From Actinomycetes bacterium (GTDB lineage: Bacteria > Actinomycetota > Acidimicrobiia > Acidimicrobiales > Acidimicrobiaceae): 64,000 nt of DNA. Within the stretch, counting starts at the first letter, position 1. Each line of letters starts with the position of its first letter. A program made the position numbers and the translations under genes. The stretch is taken from the NCBI GenBank assembly GCA_021786375.1, contig JAJYNL010000077.1, positions 1 through 64,000 of the forward strand. Reading direction: 5' to 3'. Below the pieces are notes generated by a model. That model saw nothing but the letters and a program-made list of their open reading frames with translations. It was not told the DNA's origin and did not search any database. Below, one piece after another: positions 26,146 to 36,062 of the stretch.

Positions 26146-27441
26146 TCAGGCCTGCTCCACCACCACCGCGACGTACTCCTTCTTGCCACGCCGCAGCATG
26201 ATCCTGCTCCCGGGAAGGACGTCGGCGGTGGTGACCCGCTGCTCGGCATCCAAGACGCGATGGTTGTTGAGATAGACGCCGCCCTGTTCGATCAGCTTGC
26301 GGGACTGGGAGCGGGACTGGGCAAGACCCGACTCGGCCAGCAATTCCACGAGCTCGACTCCTTGTCCGAGGGCCGCGGCTCCCACGTGATGCGTGGGCGC
26401 TCCCGCCAGCGCCATCGCCAGCGCGCGCTCGTCCATGGAGAACACATCGGTGGAAAAGAGCGCCTCGGAGGCCTGCCGGGCAAGGGCAAGGCCCTCCTCG
26501 CCGTGAATCGTGCGCGTGACCTCCTCGGCCAATGCCCGCTGGGCCCGGCGCTCCTCGGGACGGTCCCTGGTGGAGTTGTCGAGCTCCTCGATCCTCTCGG
26601 GCGGCAGGAAGGTGAAGAACCTGAGATACCGGCCGACCGCGGCGTCTTCGGAACGCAGGAAGAACTGGTAGAACTCGTATTGCGAGGTCCGCTCCGCGTC
26701 GAGGTAGACGGCACCCTTCTCACTCTTTCCGAACTTGGTCCCGTCCGACTTGAGCAACAGCGGTGAGGTGAGCCCGAAGACGGACGCCCCTCTGGCCTTG
26801 CGCACCAGCTCGATCCCGGTGGTGATGTTGCCCCACTGGTCCGAGGCGCCCATCTGCAGGTTGCAGCCGAAGGCGTCGTAGAGGTGCAGGAAGTCCGCCG
26901 CCTGAAGCAACATATAGCTGAACTCGGTGAAGGAGATCCCGGTCTCGCGCTCGGTGAGCCGGGCCTGCACGGAGTCCTTGTGCATCATCTGATTCACGGT
27001 GATGTGCTTACCCACCTCGCGCAGGAACCCGAGCAGGCTCTCCTTGCCCAGCCAGTCGAAGTTGTTAACCAGCGTCGCCATGGCCGAGCCGGGGGCGAAA
27101 TCCAGGACCTGGGTCAACTGGACCGAGACCTTCTCGATGTTGTGTGCGATCACGTCGAGGTCCAGCAGGTTGCGCTCCTCGGACTTTCCCGAGGGATCAC
27201 CTATCATGCCCGTCGCCCCTCCCGCCAGCACGATGGGCCGGTTTCCGCCCAGCTGGAGCCGGCGAAGATTGAAGAGTTGGATCAGGTTGCCCACGTGCAG
27301 CGAATCGGAGCTCGGATCGAAGCCGATATAGGCCGTCGCCTCGCCGGCATCAAGCATGGCCGCAAGGCGCTCGTCACTCGCCTGATAGACAAGTCCGCGC
27401 CAGTTCAGATCCTCGAAGACGGAAGGCTTGGCGTTGCTCAT
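26146..27441 (-). CDS. tyrS: tyrosyl-tRNA synthetase
   Basis: 431 residues, normal for bacterial TyrRS. It charges tRNA-Tyr with tyrosine using ATP. Class I signatures are visible: AYIGFDPSSDSLHVGNLIQL near residue 40 (HIGH variant), QMGASDQWGNITTG, and KFGKSEKGAVYLD near residue 235 (KMSKS variant). The C-terminal S4-like RNA-binding domain is present (QSRSQSRKLIEQGGVYLNNHRV). The 68-base gap upstream is too short for a T-box leader. Confidence 0.97.
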   Translation of the reverse strand: MSNAKPSVFEDLNWRGLVYQASDERLAAMLDAGEATAYIGFDPSSDSLHVGNLIQLFNLRRLQLGGNRPIVLAGGATGMIGDPSGKSEERNLLDLDVIAHNIEKVSVQLTQVLDFAPGSAMATLVNNFDWLGKESLLGFLREVGKHITVNQMMHKDSVQARLTERETGISFTEFSYMLLQAADFLHLYDAFGCNLQMGASDQWGNITTGIELVRKARGASVFGLTSPLLLKSDGTKFGKSEKGAVYLDAERTSQYEFYQFFLRSEDAAVGRYLRFFTFLPPERIEELDNSTRDRPEERRAQRALAEEVTRTIHGEEGLALARQASEALFSTDVFSMDERALAMALAGAPTHHVGAAALGQGVELVELLAESGLAQSRSQSRKLIEQGGVYLNNHRVLDAEQRVTTADVLPGSRIMLRRGKKEYVAVVVEQA

Positions 27442-27509
27442 GCAAAAGACACTAAATGCCCGCCGCGCCCGCTGGACTTGCGTTTTCCTTCCAGAGGACG
27501 GCCGGCTGG

Positions 27510-29291
27510 CTAGGGCAGCCGGGCCGTCACCTCGCGCATGGCCTGTGCGAGCCGGCGCCCGAGGTTTTCGTGCGCCTCGACGTTGGCATCACGCTCGCTG
27601 TGCACCACGAGGATGGCCTTGGGGCCCCCAACGCGCAGGTCGGCTATGGCCGCGGAGACTTCGGCCGCCCGGGTGGCGATTGAGGCCCGCATTCCATACG
27701 CTGCAGCCAGGCGGACCAGGTCCAGGCCGTGCGGAGTGCCAAAAAGCGCCTCGAAAGTCTGCGGTGCGGTCAGGCGCCTCTGCGGCAAGAGCGAAAAGAT
27801 CCCGCCACCCCCGTTGTCCACCGCCACGACAAGCATCCTCTCCGGCAGCTTGGCCAACTCCTTCAGGAAGGTCGCATCGTAGACGAAGGCCAGATCCCCT
27901 ATAACGAGTACCGACACCCCCTCCGGACGAGCCTCCGCGTGGATAAGCGCCGCTCCCGCGAACGAGGCAATCGTCCCGTCGATCCCGTTCGCTCCCCGGT
28001 TCTCCAGCACGCGGGGGTAGTCTTCCGAGGTGCCCGCGTAGAACTCGAGGTCACGCATGGGCATGGAGGCCGCTGAGAAGAGTAGGTCGGCGTCGCCCAG
28101 CGCGTCAACCAGCCTCCTGGACACCTCGATCTCGACCCCGAGCTCGCCATCGGACTCCATCGCGGCGATCGTCGCGTCGCAGGCGGCATCGAGGGCAAGG
28201 AATGCCTCGACGTAAACCCGCTCCACGGACACCTCGGTCTCCAGCTCAAGCTCGGTCAGCGCGGCCACCAGTCGCTCGGGTGGTCCAAGCAGGAAGCCGC
28301 GGGCCAGACCCTCCGGGTCGTTCCCTCCGTCCCCTCCGCGCCAAATGGTGCTGCCGCCGCCCGGAGCCGCCAGCCGGCCAAGCAGCTCCGACAGGGCGCG
28401 AGATGCTTGCGGCCTGCCTAGATAGAGCACCAGCTCCGGAGCGAGGTGCTCTTCAACTTCGGGAAGGCGGGCTATCGCATCCTGATGTGTGACGGCCAGG
28501 CGGGAACGCCTGACCAGTCCCGATCGAGGATCCACCAGCGTTGGCCAGCCAAGTAGCTCCGACAGGGCAAAGACGGCCTCGTCGCGCTCGACCTCCCCCA
28601 CTATCAACAGGCCCCTGTGCACTTCCAGAAGCGCGCGCGCCATCCGTTTGGCGGCGCGGGGATCACCCAGATCGACCGCTTCATACCAGGGTGCGCCTTG
28701 AGCGCGTCCGGGAAGGGGATCGGGAAGCACGGAGCCGCTGCGCATCAGCGGCTCGCGGAAGGAGACGTTCAGCTGGACCGGGCCCCGCTTGCCCCCCAAG
28801 CCCGCTGCGGTTAGCGCCGCGTGGGAGGTCACTGCGCGGAGGCGCTTCCACGCTCCGATGGCGCCGGCGTCGATCAATCTGCGCAGGAGCAGGTGGCCGC
28901 TGTAGAGAATGCTCTGGTCGATGGTTTGCGCGGAGCCGCTATCGTACAGCTCAAGGGGCCTGTCGGCGCTCAGCACGATCAAGGGGACCTGGGAGAAGAA
29001 CGCCTCGGTCACCGCCGGCGTCAGCTCGGTGGCAGCCGTTCCCGAGGTGACCAGGATCGCCACAGGCCGCCCGGACGCCTTGGCGGCTCCCAGGGCGAAA
29101 AATCCCGCCGAGCGTTCATCAAGGATCACCCGGGTCTCGATGCCCGGATGGGAGGCGAGAGCCAGCGCCAAGGGGGTCGAGCGCGAGCCGGGTGAAATCG
29201 TCGCCACCCTGACCCCGGACCGATGCAGCTCGTCCACGATTGTCGCCGCCACGACCTGATTGCCGAGCGGCTCGTCAAACTCGAACTGCAT
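27510..29291 (-). CDS. menD: MenD, SEPHCHC synthase
   Basis: 593 residues from the ATG at 29291, which has GAGG eight bases upstream; further in-frame ATGs up to 29372 would add an unusual leader. This thiamine-diphosphate enzyme adds decarboxylated 2-oxoglutarate to isochorismate in menaquinone synthesis. Landmarks are VRVATISPGSRSTPLALAL near residue 25, the DERSAGFFALGAAKASGRPVAILVTSGTA glutamate region, LSADRPLEL, the ThDP-binding segment GANGIDGTIASFAGAAL, and VAVDNGGGGIFSLLPQ near residue 500. It starts the menaquinone cluster and diverges from menH. Confidence 0.96.
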   Translation of the reverse strand: MQFEFDEPLGNQVVAATIVDELHRSGVRVATISPGSRSTPLALALASHPGIETRVILDERSAGFFALGAAKASGRPVAILVTSGTAATELTPAVTEAFFSQVPLIVLSADRPLELYDSGSAQTIDQSILYSGHLLLRRLIDAGAIGAWKRLRAVTSHAALTAAGLGGKRGPVQLNVSFREPLMRSGSVLPDPLPGRAQGAPWYEAVDLGDPRAAKRMARALLEVHRGLLIVGEVERDEAVFALSELLGWPTLVDPRSGLVRRSRLAVTHQDAIARLPEVEEHLAPELVLYLGRPQASRALSELLGRLAAPGGGSTIWRGGDGGNDPEGLARGFLLGPPERLVAALTELELETEVSVERVYVEAFLALDAACDATIAAMESDGELGVEIEVSRRLVDALGDADLLFSAASMPMRDLEFYAGTSEDYPRVLENRGANGIDGTIASFAGAALIHAEARPEGVSVLVIGDLAFVYDATFLKELAKLPERMLVVAVDNGGGGIFSLLPQRRLTAPQTFEALFGTPHGLDLVRLAAAYGMRASIATRAAEVSAAIADLRVGGPKAILVVHSERDANVEAHENLGRRLAQAMREVTARLP

Positions 29292-29329
29292 GCCCCATCC
29301 TCGTTTCAGCACGGCTAGCGTCATTGGCC

Positions 29330-30154
29330 GTGGCTCCAAGCACGCCGCCAGCCCCATTGGCGACAAAGACAATCTATCCAGCCGGCCCGGCCCAAGAGAG
29401 ATCCGTCCGGCGCACGCCCGTTGCCCTCGTGCACGGCTTCACGCAGAACCAAGGGGTGCTCGAGCCCTTCGGGCGCCTCCTTGCCGAGCTGGCCGGGCGG
29501 CCGGTGGTGCTGGTGGACCTTCCGGGCCATGGTGGTTCATCAGGAATCGTGCTCGATCTCCCCGGATGCGCCGACCTGCTCTCCCGGACGCTTGCGGGTT
29601 CCGCACTCGTCGGCTACTCCCTTGGTGGGCGCATCACTCTAACGCTGGCACAAAGGCACCCAAATGCAATGGCCGCCCTAGCCGTTATCGGCGCCAATCC
29701 CGGCCTTGGCGATCCGGTGGATCGCGCGGAGCGTCTGGACGCAGATCGGCGCCTGGCCGGGCGCCTGGCCGCCGTCGAGGGGTCCGAACAGCTTCGCTCG
29801 TTCCTGGTCTCGTGGCTGGGGAATCCAATTTTCGGAGGAATTCCCCCCGAGGTGGCCGGGGTCGAGGCGCGTCTTGTGAACCGGCCCGGCCCCATGGCCG
29901 AGATGTTGATGGCCACCTCGCTCGGCGGTCAGGACGACCTATGGGACGCCGCCGCGGAGATACGTGTACCGGCTCTCTACCTGTACGGCGAGCGCGACGA
30001 GAAGTTCTCCTCACTGGCGAAGAGGTACTGCGCGGGCTCCAACGGCCGGGTCAGTTGCGCGGCCGTGCCCGGGGCGGCTCATTATGCGATCGGCGAGGCC
30101 CCCTATGCCACAGCCAGGCTGCTCGCCGCCTTCCTGGACCAGGCCGGCATCTAG
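29330..30154 (+). CDS. menH: MenH-like alpha/beta hydrolase (SHCHC synthase)
   Basis: About 274 residues. ALVHGFTQNQGVLEPFGRLLAELAG, the nucleophile elbow ALVGYSLGGRITL and the final GAAHYAIGEAP form the alpha/beta hydrolase catalytic set; the HGFTQ start is typical of MenH, which eliminates pyruvate from the MenD product. Position between menD and menA-menB-menE supports this strongly. The start is uncertain: GTG at 29330 is chosen because it lies outside menD, but no good ribosome binding site is seen. The reading frame is open back to 29240, inside menD. The stop overlaps the menA stop by four bases. Confidence 0.85.
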   Translation: MAPSTPPAPLATKTIYPAGPAQERSVRRTPVALVHGFTQNQGVLEPFGRLLAELAGRPVVLVDLPGHGGSSGIVLDLPGCADLLSRTLAGSALVGYSLGGRITLTLAQRHPNAMAALAVIGANPGLGDPVDRAERLDADRRLAGRLAAVEGSEQLRSFLVSWLGNPIFGGIPPEVAGVEARLVNRPGPMAEMLMATSLGGQDDLWDAAAEIRVPALYLYGERDEKFSSLAKRYCAGSNGRVSCAAVPGAAHYAIGEAPYATARLLAAFLDQAGI

Positions 30155-31014
30155 AGCAAAACGCCCAGCGACAGCAGGACGCCGAAGGCGATCTGCAACG
30201 CACCGGTCATCGCCAGCGCACGTATTAGCTCCGGTCCCGTCGCACCGGCCATCACCACCCTCGTCGGCCGCAGTGCAAGCGGCGCCGCCAGGACCCCCAG
30301 CCAGGCAAACGGGCGATAGGCGCTCAGTGCCACCGCCAGGAGCAGCGAAAGCACGATCACTCCGACGTAGAAGTAACGGGTCCCCCGGTCCCCCAGCCGC
30401 ACCGCGAGGGTCATCTTGCCGCTTGCGGCGTCAGTCGGGATGTCGCGCAGGTTGTTGATGACCAGGAGTGCCACCGCCAGCAGGCCCACCGGTACCGACA
30501 GGAGGAGCGAATAGCCGACACCGCCGGTCTGGACGTAGTAAGTACCCACCACCGCGACCAAGCCGAAGAAGACGAAGACGAAGACCTCCCCCAGGCCCAT
30601 ATAGCCGTAAGGACGCTTGCCACCGGTGTAGAACCACCCCGCCAGGAGGGCCAGCGCTCCAACCAGTATCAGGATCCAACTGGTCATGACCGCCAGAGCC
30701 AGGCCGGCAATCCCGGCGATGCCGAAACAGGCGAGCGCGGCGTACAACACCACTTTGGGCGCTGCCGCGCCACTGGCCACCAGGCGCATCGGGCCGACGC
30801 GCTTGTCGTCGGTGCCGCGCTTTCCGTCTGAGTAGTCGTTGGCGTAGTTGGTCGCCACTTGGATGGCGAGGGAGACCACCAGTGCCAGGACGGCGCGGTC
30901 CCAAATGAAATGGCCATCCGCGGTTGCGGCGGCTGTCGCCACCACCACAGGCACCAGCGCGGCGGGCAGGGTTCGAGGCCTTGCGCCTTGCACCCACTGG
31001 CCGATGGTGGCCAT
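30151..31014 (-). CDS. menA: MenA, 1,4-dihydroxy-2-naphthoate polyprenyltransferase
   Basis: 287 residues from the ATG at 31014, which has GGAGG six bases upstream. UbiA-superfamily membrane prenyltransferase with eight or nine helices. The first Asp-rich motif is NYANDYSDGKRGTDD near residue 60 and the second is NNLRDIPTDAASGKMTLAVRLGD near residue 185; both bind Mg-diphosphate. N-terminal GARPRTLPAALVPV is typical of MenA. It attaches the polyprenyl chain to the naphthoate ring in the membrane. It lies 37 bases after menB on the same strand, so they are an operon. Confidence 0.95.
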   Translation of the reverse strand: MATIGQWVQGARPRTLPAALVPVVVATAAATADGHFIWDRAVLALVVSLAIQVATNYANDYSDGKRGTDDKRVGPMRLVASGAAAPKVVLYAALACFGIAGIAGLALAVMTSWILILVGALALLAGWFYTGGKRPYGYMGLGEVFVFVFFGLVAVVGTYYVQTGGVGYSLLLSVPVGLLAVALLVINNLRDIPTDAASGKMTLAVRLGDRGTRYFYVGVIVLSLLLAVALSAYRPFAWLGVLAAPLALRPTRVVMAGATGPELIRALAMTGALQIAFGVLLSLGVLL

Positions 31015-31051
31015 CAGGACCTCCAACCTGGAGCCGGGAGATGAGCCTGCC

Positions 31052-31888
31052 TCACGGCCTGCGCGGGAACTTCGAGAAGTCCGGCTTGCGCTTGGCCTTG
31101 TAGGAATCCCGCCCCTCCTGGGCCTCCTCCGTCATGTAGAACAGCATCGTCGCATCCCCGGCCAGCTGCTGGATCCCCGCCAAGCCGTCGTCGGCGGCGT
31201 TGAAGGACGCCTTCAGCATCCGAAGGGCGATCGGCGACAGTTGAAGCATCTCGCGGCACCAGGTGACCGTGGTGGCCTCGAGCTCGTCAAGGGGTACGAC
31301 TTCGTTGACCAGGCCCCACCGAAGCGCCGTTTCGGCGTCGTACTGGCGGCAGAGGAACCAGATCTCCTTGGCACGCTTCAACCCGATGGTACGCGCGAGG
31401 AGCGAGGCACCGTAGCCGCCGTCGAAGCTGCCTACTCGCGGCCCGGTCTGTCCGAAGCGCGCGTTATCGGCGGCAATGGTCAGATCGCACACCAGGTGAA
31501 GAACGTGCCCGCCCCCGATGGCATAGCCGGCCACCATCGCCACCACCGGTTTGGGAAGCCGGCGTATCTGCACTTGGAGGTCGAGCACGTTGAGACGGCC
31601 GATGCCGGCCTTGGCAACCGCATCGTTGCCGATGTAACCGTCGTTGCCGCGGATCCGCTGGTCCCCGCCGGAGCAGAAGGCCATCTCGCCTTGGCCGGTG
31701 AGAATTATCGCTCCCACCGATGGATCGCTGCGAGCCGCCTCGAAGGCGTCGGAAAGCTCGAAAAGCGTCTGGGGGCGGAAGGCGTTGCGCACCTCGGGAC
31801 GATTGATGGTTATCTTGGCGATTCCATCCATCAGCTCGTACTTGATGTCGCCGTACTCGCGCGCCGGAACCCAGTTGAATTCAGTCAC
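31052..31888 (-). CDS. menB: MenB, 1,4-dihydroxy-2-naphthoyl-CoA synthase
   Basis: 278 residues from the GTG at 31888. Crotonase-fold enzyme that closes the second ring of menaquinone from o-succinylbenzoyl-CoA. Family features are [27 protein letters not shown], the oxyanion segment [17 protein letters not shown] near residue 80, [33 protein letters not shown] (catalytic Asp and Tyr-bearing region) and the C-terminal AFNA(A)[18 protein letters not shown] helix. These are specific to MenB rather than a fatty-acid hydratase. It precedes menA in an operon. Confidence 0.96.
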   Translation of the reverse strand: MTEFNWVPAREYGDIKYELMDGIAKITINRPEVRNAFRPQTLFELSDAFEAARSDPSVGAIILTGQGEMAFCSGGDQRIRGNDGYIGNDAVAKAGIGRLNVLDLQVQIRRLPKPVVAMVAGYAIGGGHVLHLVCDLTIAADNARFGQTGPRVGSFDGGYGASLLARTIGLKRAKEIWFLCRQYDAETALRWGLVNEVVPLDELEATTVTWCREMLQLSPIALRMLKASFNAADDGLAGIQQLAGDATMLFYMTEEAQEGRDSYKAKRKPDFSKFPRRP

Positions 31889-32015
31889 CTGCACACCTCG
31901 CAATCGCCGGATACCGATCAAAGGTTACCTGGACCCCGCATCAAGTGGTCACTGGCGGATCCCACTGGGGCGCGATACCGGCCAAGCCACGGCGGCCGTT
32001 AGCTTCTAATCCGGG

Positions 32016-33140
32016 ATGCCAAGACTGATAGCAATAATCGCCCCGCAGACCCAGGAGCTGGTGGCCCGCATCCGCAGGGCCTGGGATCGAGGAGAGGCCG
32101 TCAGCGTGCTCGACCCGGGGCTGCCCAAGGCGTATCTCTCCACCTTGGTGGAGGCGCTCGACCCCGACCTGGTCGAGGAGAGCGCGGGCGGTACCCCAAG
32201 GGTCCGGCACCACCCCATCCCCGACGGCGCAGCGCTGGTGATAACCACCAGCGGCACCTCGGGGCCGCCTAAGGCGGTCGTGCACACCCATGACGCGATG
32301 CGGGCCTCGGCCCTTGCCACCGGGATACGGCTCGGTGTGGTCAAGGGCGAGGGGCAGTGGCTGTGCACCTTGCCGCTCACCCACATCGGAGGGTTCTCCT
32401 CCATTACCAAAGCCATGCACCAGGGCCTGGAGTTGAAGGTCTTCGAGCGCTTCGAGCCTGACGCTCTGGAGCGCGCCGCCCGGCGACAACCCAGCTATAT
32501 CCCGGTGGTGCGCGCGCATCTGGCGCGCATGGACACCTCGCTGTTTACGAAGCTCGTGCTCGGTGCAGGTGTCCCCCCCGCGGAGATGCCACCCAACGCA
32601 CACGTCACCTACGGACTGACCGAAACAGGGTCAGGCCTGGTCTACGACGGCGTGCCGCTTCAGGGTGCCGAGGTGGCGATCGCGCCCGACGGGGAGGTAT
32701 TGCTGCGCGGGCCAATGCTCGCCCCTTGCTATCGGGACGGCAGGCCGCTGCTCGGCCCGGATGGCTGGTTCCACACCGACGACGCGGGCGCCTTCGAAGG
32801 TGGCCGCCTTGCGGTCTTCGGCCGCCGCGGCGACGTCATCAACTCGGGCGGCGAGAGAATCCTGCCCCAGCAGGTGGAGGCGATAATCGAGCGGCTTCCC
32901 GGCGTAGCGGAGGTAGCCGTGGTCGGAGTTGATGACGAGGGTCTGGGCCAGGCCGCCTGGGCGGTCGTGGTTCCCGAGGCAGGAGGAGATCCTCCCACTC
33001 TGGAGCAGGTCAAAGAGGCGGTACGCGGGGTGCTTCCCCACTACTGCGCGCCTCGGGTGTTGAAGCTCGTGCCCCGCCTTCCCAAGACGCCTCTGGGCAA
33101 GGTGCAGAAGCACCTGCTGCGCGAGGAGCTTTCCCGCTAG
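32016..33140 (+). CDS. menE: MenE, o-succinylbenzoate--CoA ligase
   Basis: 374 residues, shorter than most acyl-CoA synthetases but normal for actinobacterial MenE. ANL-family motifs: VITTSGTSGPPKAVVHTH near residue 78, a YGLTETGSG segment near residue 200, HTDDAG and FGRRGDVINSGGERILPQQVE near residue 270, and the catalytic Lys in KTPLGKVQKH near the end. It activates o-succinylbenzoate to its CoA ester for MenB. Position beside menB supports the call. It overlaps the SDR gene stop by four bases. Its start has no clear ribosome binding site. Confidence 0.92.
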   Translation: MPRLIAIIAPQTQELVARIRRAWDRGEAVSVLDPGLPKAYLSTLVEALDPDLVEESAGGTPRVRHHPIPDGAALVITTSGTSGPPKAVVHTHDAMRASALATGIRLGVVKGEGQWLCTLPLTHIGGFSSITKAMHQGLELKVFERFEPDALERAARRQPSYIPVVRAHLARMDTSLFTKLVLGAGVPPAEMPPNAHVTYGLTETGSGLVYDGVPLQGAEVAIAPDGEVLLRGPMLAPCYRDGRPLLGPDGWFHTDDAGAFEGGRLAVFGRRGDVINSGGERILPQQVEAIIERLPGVAEVAVVGVDDEGLGQAAWAVVVPEAGGDPPTLEQVKEAVRGVLPHYCAPRVLKLVPRLPKTPLGKVQKHLLREELSR

Positions 33141-33904
33141 CGGATAGTGGCCACCATGGCGCCCCCGTCGACCACCAGCACCTCGCCCGTGATCCACCCG
33201 GCCAGGTCGCTGGCGAGAAACAGAGCGGCGCCCGCGATATCGGAGGGCTCCCCTATGCGGCCCAGCGGCAACCGTCCGCTGACCCTCTCCTCGTGATCCT
33301 CCCATAGCGCCCGGGCAAAGAAGGTGCGGACCAGGCCGGGCGCAATCGCATTCACCCTCACCTGGGGTCCCAACTCGTTGGCCAGCTGCCGCGTCAGATG
33401 TATTACGCCGGCCTTGGAGACGTTGTAGTAGCCGATTCCCGGCTCGATGCTCATGCCACCTATGGAGGCGATGTTGATGATGCTGCCGCGCTGGCCTCCC
33501 TGGAAGCCGAGGCGCACCGCCGCCTGGCTCCATAGCAGAACCGCTCGCAAGTTAACCTCGGTGATCTTGTCGGCCCTGGAGACGTCCAGGCCCATCAGCG
33601 GGCCGAAATAGGGGTTGGTGGCGGCGTTGTTGACCAGGACGTCGAGCCCACCCATCCGCGACACGGTCTCGCCGAGGACCCGCTCCGGCTCCTCCACTCC
33701 TCCGGCGTTCGAGGCGATCACCTCAACGGCGTCGTTGCCGGTCGAGGCGCGTATGTCGGCCGCCGCCTCCTCGAGCGCCTCGATCTTCCTCGAGGTAAGC
33801 ACGACCTTGGCTCCGGACGCGGCGAAGGCCTGGCCTATCGCCTTGCCTATCCCGCGCGATCCGCCCGTCACCAGTACCGTCTTGTCGTCAAAGCGCATCT
33901 CCAT
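33137..33904 (-). CDS. short-chain dehydrogenase/reductase
   Basis: 255 residues, classical [15 protein letters not shown] is the NAD(P)-binding loop near residue 14, NNAATNP follows, then the catalytic set with INIASIGG (Ser) and YYNVSKAG (Tyr-x3-Lys), and the family end [13 protein letters not shown]. The Ser-Arg loop suggests NADPH. The wording resembles 3-oxoacyl-ACP reductase or glucose dehydrogenase-like enzymes, but the substrate is open. It is convergent with menE and is not known to be part of menaquinone synthesis. Confidence 0.9.
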   Translation of the reverse strand: MEMRFDDKTVLVTGGSRGIGKAIGQAFAASGAKVVLTSRKIEALEEAAADIRASTGNDAVEVIASNAGGVEEPERVLGETVSRMGGLDVLVNNAATNPYFGPLMGLDVSRADKITEVNLRAVLLWSQAAVRLGFQGGQRGSIINIASIGGMSIEPGIGYYNVSKAGVIHLTRQLANELGPQVRVNAIAPGLVRTFFARALWEDHEERVSGRLPLGRIGEPSDIAGAALFLASDLAGWITGEVLVVDGGAMVATIR

Positions 33905-34062
33905 TCCACAAAATTAGGCCAAAAGCCCGCCTGAATGCCGGAATAACATCGATTGACTACGCCAACTATGGCCTCACACCGGCCGGGGTTAGATTGGACT
34001 TTGCTGTTATAACGCAAAGCCGAACCGTGCCGGACCGCCCGGCACCTGCCAGGAGAGCAAGC

Positions 34063-36057
34063 TTGGGAGCCAACCGCCTTAGCAATTCGACCAGCGCCTA
34101 CCTGCGCCAGCACGCCGACAACCCCGTCGACTGGTGGCCGTGGTGCGAGGGGGCCTTCGAGGAGTCACGGCGCCGGGACGTGCCCGTGCTCCTCTCCATC
34201 GGATACTCCGCCTGCCATTGGTGCCACGTGATGGCGCACGAGTCGTTCGAGGACCCTGAGATCGCCGCCATCATGAACCAGTCATACGTCGCCATCAAGG
34301 TCGACCGGGAGGAGCACCCGGACGTAGATGCCGTCTATATGGAGGCGGTGCAGGCCATGGCGGGGCGGGGCGGATGGCCCCTCACGCTCTTCCTCACGCC
34401 CGACGGCCTTCCCTTCTACGGGGGAACCTACTTCCCTCCTCATGAGGGAGCCGGTGTGCCAAGCTTCCGGCGCCTTCTTACGGAGGTCTCCCGCGTCTTC
34501 GCGGAATCCCGCGACCAGGTCGAGGAGCAGGGCATCAGCCTGCAGAAGGCAATCGCCGCGCGCACCTCGATCCCGGCTTCCCCAAATGAGACTCCTCCCG
34601 CCCCCCAGGAGTCGGCAACCGCACTGGCCGAGGCTATCCTGGCGGCGCACGACCCGGAGTGGGGCGGAACGGGCCGGGCCCCGAAGTTCCTCCAGCCCCA
34701 CCTGTGGATGACAGCTCTTGACCTGTGCCTGCTAGGCGCCGACCCCCGCCTGGAGCAAGCCCTCACCGCCACGCTCGATGCAGCCGCGGCCGGCGGCATC
34801 TACGACCACCTCGCGGGCGGGTTTGCGCGCTACTCCACCGACGCCTTCTGGATGGTGCCACACTTCGAGAAGATGCTCTACGACCAGGCGCTCAATGCAC
34901 GCCTATACCTGAGGGCTCACGTTGTCACAGGCAATCACGACTACCGCCAGGTTGCCGTGGAGACGATCGACTTCACTCTTGCGAATCTGCGCGAGCCGGG
35001 CGGTCTTTTCGCAGCCAGCCTCGACGCGGACTCCGAAGGCGAGGAGGGCAGCTATTACGTCTTTCGACGCGAGGAGATCGAGGAAGTGCTCGGTACGGAC
35101 GCGGAGGAGTTCATCGCCCACTACGGGGTGACCAAGGCGGGGAACTTCGAGGGGCGCAATATCCTCCACCGGACCCGGCGAGGTGAGATGGCCCGGAGCG
35201 AGTCCCTGGAGCGCTCGCGTCGCGAACTTCTGACCTACCGCGAACGCCGCATGGCGCCCGGGCTGGATGACAAAGCCGTGGTCGAGTGGAATGCCATGTT
35301 CGTGGCCACCCTGGCCGAGGCAGGCTTCCGGCTGGAGAGGCAGGACTACCTGGAGCTTGCCGTTTCAAGCTTCGATCTTTTGCTGGCACGGGCCGCATTC
35401 GCCTCGACGCCCAAGCGCCTGGCGGCGGAGCAGTCGCCACCGGCGGTGCTCGCCGACCACGCCCAGATGGTCGCCGCGGCCATCGCCCTCGCGCAGTTCA
35501 GCGGTGAACCACGTTTCCTGGAGAAGGCAATCGAGCTCTGGGATCAGCTGGTGGAAAGCTTTGATCGCGCGGGCGGGGCCTTCGTAACCACCGCAAGGAA
35601 GTCGCCGGGCCTTATCGCCAAGGTCCCCGACATCTTCGATACCGCGTATCCTTCCGCCAACTCCGCTCTGGCGCGCGCGGCTTTTGACCTCTCAGTCCTA
35701 ACCGGCGACACGCGCTATTTCGAGACGGTGGAGGAATTCCTGATCGGCTTGGGCAACAACCTTCCCGCTCACGCCATAGCCTTTCCCAGCCTGGCCGGGT
35801 TGATCGCAGTCGCGGGTGTAGGCAGCGCCGAACTCGTCATCCCGGGACACAGCCACGAGCTGCTCGAAGTGGCGCGGCGTGCGTACCTGCCCAACCTGTA
35901 CCTGCTCTACGGGGAACCCTCTGCCGGCCCGCTCTTCGAGGGGCGCCGGCCGGGCAACGCCTACCTGTGCCGTGATTACGCCTGCCTCGCCCCGGCTTCC
36001 TCGGCAGCGGAGCTTTCCGCGCAGATCGAGCGAGTCGCGGCCGAGATGCGCGGTTAG
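34063..36057 (+). CDS. DUF255 thioredoxin-domain protein (YyaL/SPATA20-like)
   Basis: 664 residues from a TTG at 34063, chosen because AGGAG lies seven bases upstream and the family begins with [21 protein letters not shown]; an upstream ATG at 33994 adds an atypical leader. The N-terminal thioredoxin-like domain contains [10 protein letters not shown] near residue 48, the expected CxxC, followed by [14 protein letters not shown] and [12 protein letters not shown]. The rest is an (alpha/alpha)6 barrel of the glycosidase/epimerase type ([27 protein letters not shown]). The family is widespread and its biochemical role is not settled. Confidence 0.93.
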   Translation: MGANRLSNSTSAYLRQHADNPVDWWPWCEGAFEESRRRDVPVLLSIGYSACHWCHVMAHESFEDPEIAAIMNQSYVAIKVDREEHPDVDAVYMEAVQAMAGRGGWPLTLFLTPDGLPFYGGTYFPPHEGAGVPSFRRLLTEVSRVFAESRDQVEEQGISLQKAIAARTSIPASPNETPPAPQESATALAEAILAAHDPEWGGTGRAPKFLQPHLWMTALDLCLLGADPRLEQALTATLDAAAAGGIYDHLAGGFARYSTDAFWMVPHFEKMLYDQALNARLYLRAHVVTGNHDYRQVAVETIDFTLANLREPGGLFAASLDADSEGEEGSYYVFRREEIEEVLGTDAEEFIAHYGVTKAGNFEGRNILHRTRRGEMARSESLERSRRELLTYRERRMAPGLDDKAVVEWNAMFVATLAEAGFRLERQDYLELAVSSFDLLLARAAFASTPKRLAAEQSPPAVLADHAQMVAAAIALAQFSGEPRFLEKAIELWDQLVESFDRAGGAFVTTARKSPGLIAKVPDIFDTAYPSANSALARAAFDLSVLTGDTRYFETVEEFLIGLGNNLPAHAIAFPSLAGLIAVAGVGSAELVIPGHSHELLEVARRAYLPNLYLLYGEPSAGPLFEGRRPGNAYLCRDYACLAPASSAAELSAQIERVAAEMRG

Positions 36058-36062
36058 GTTGA

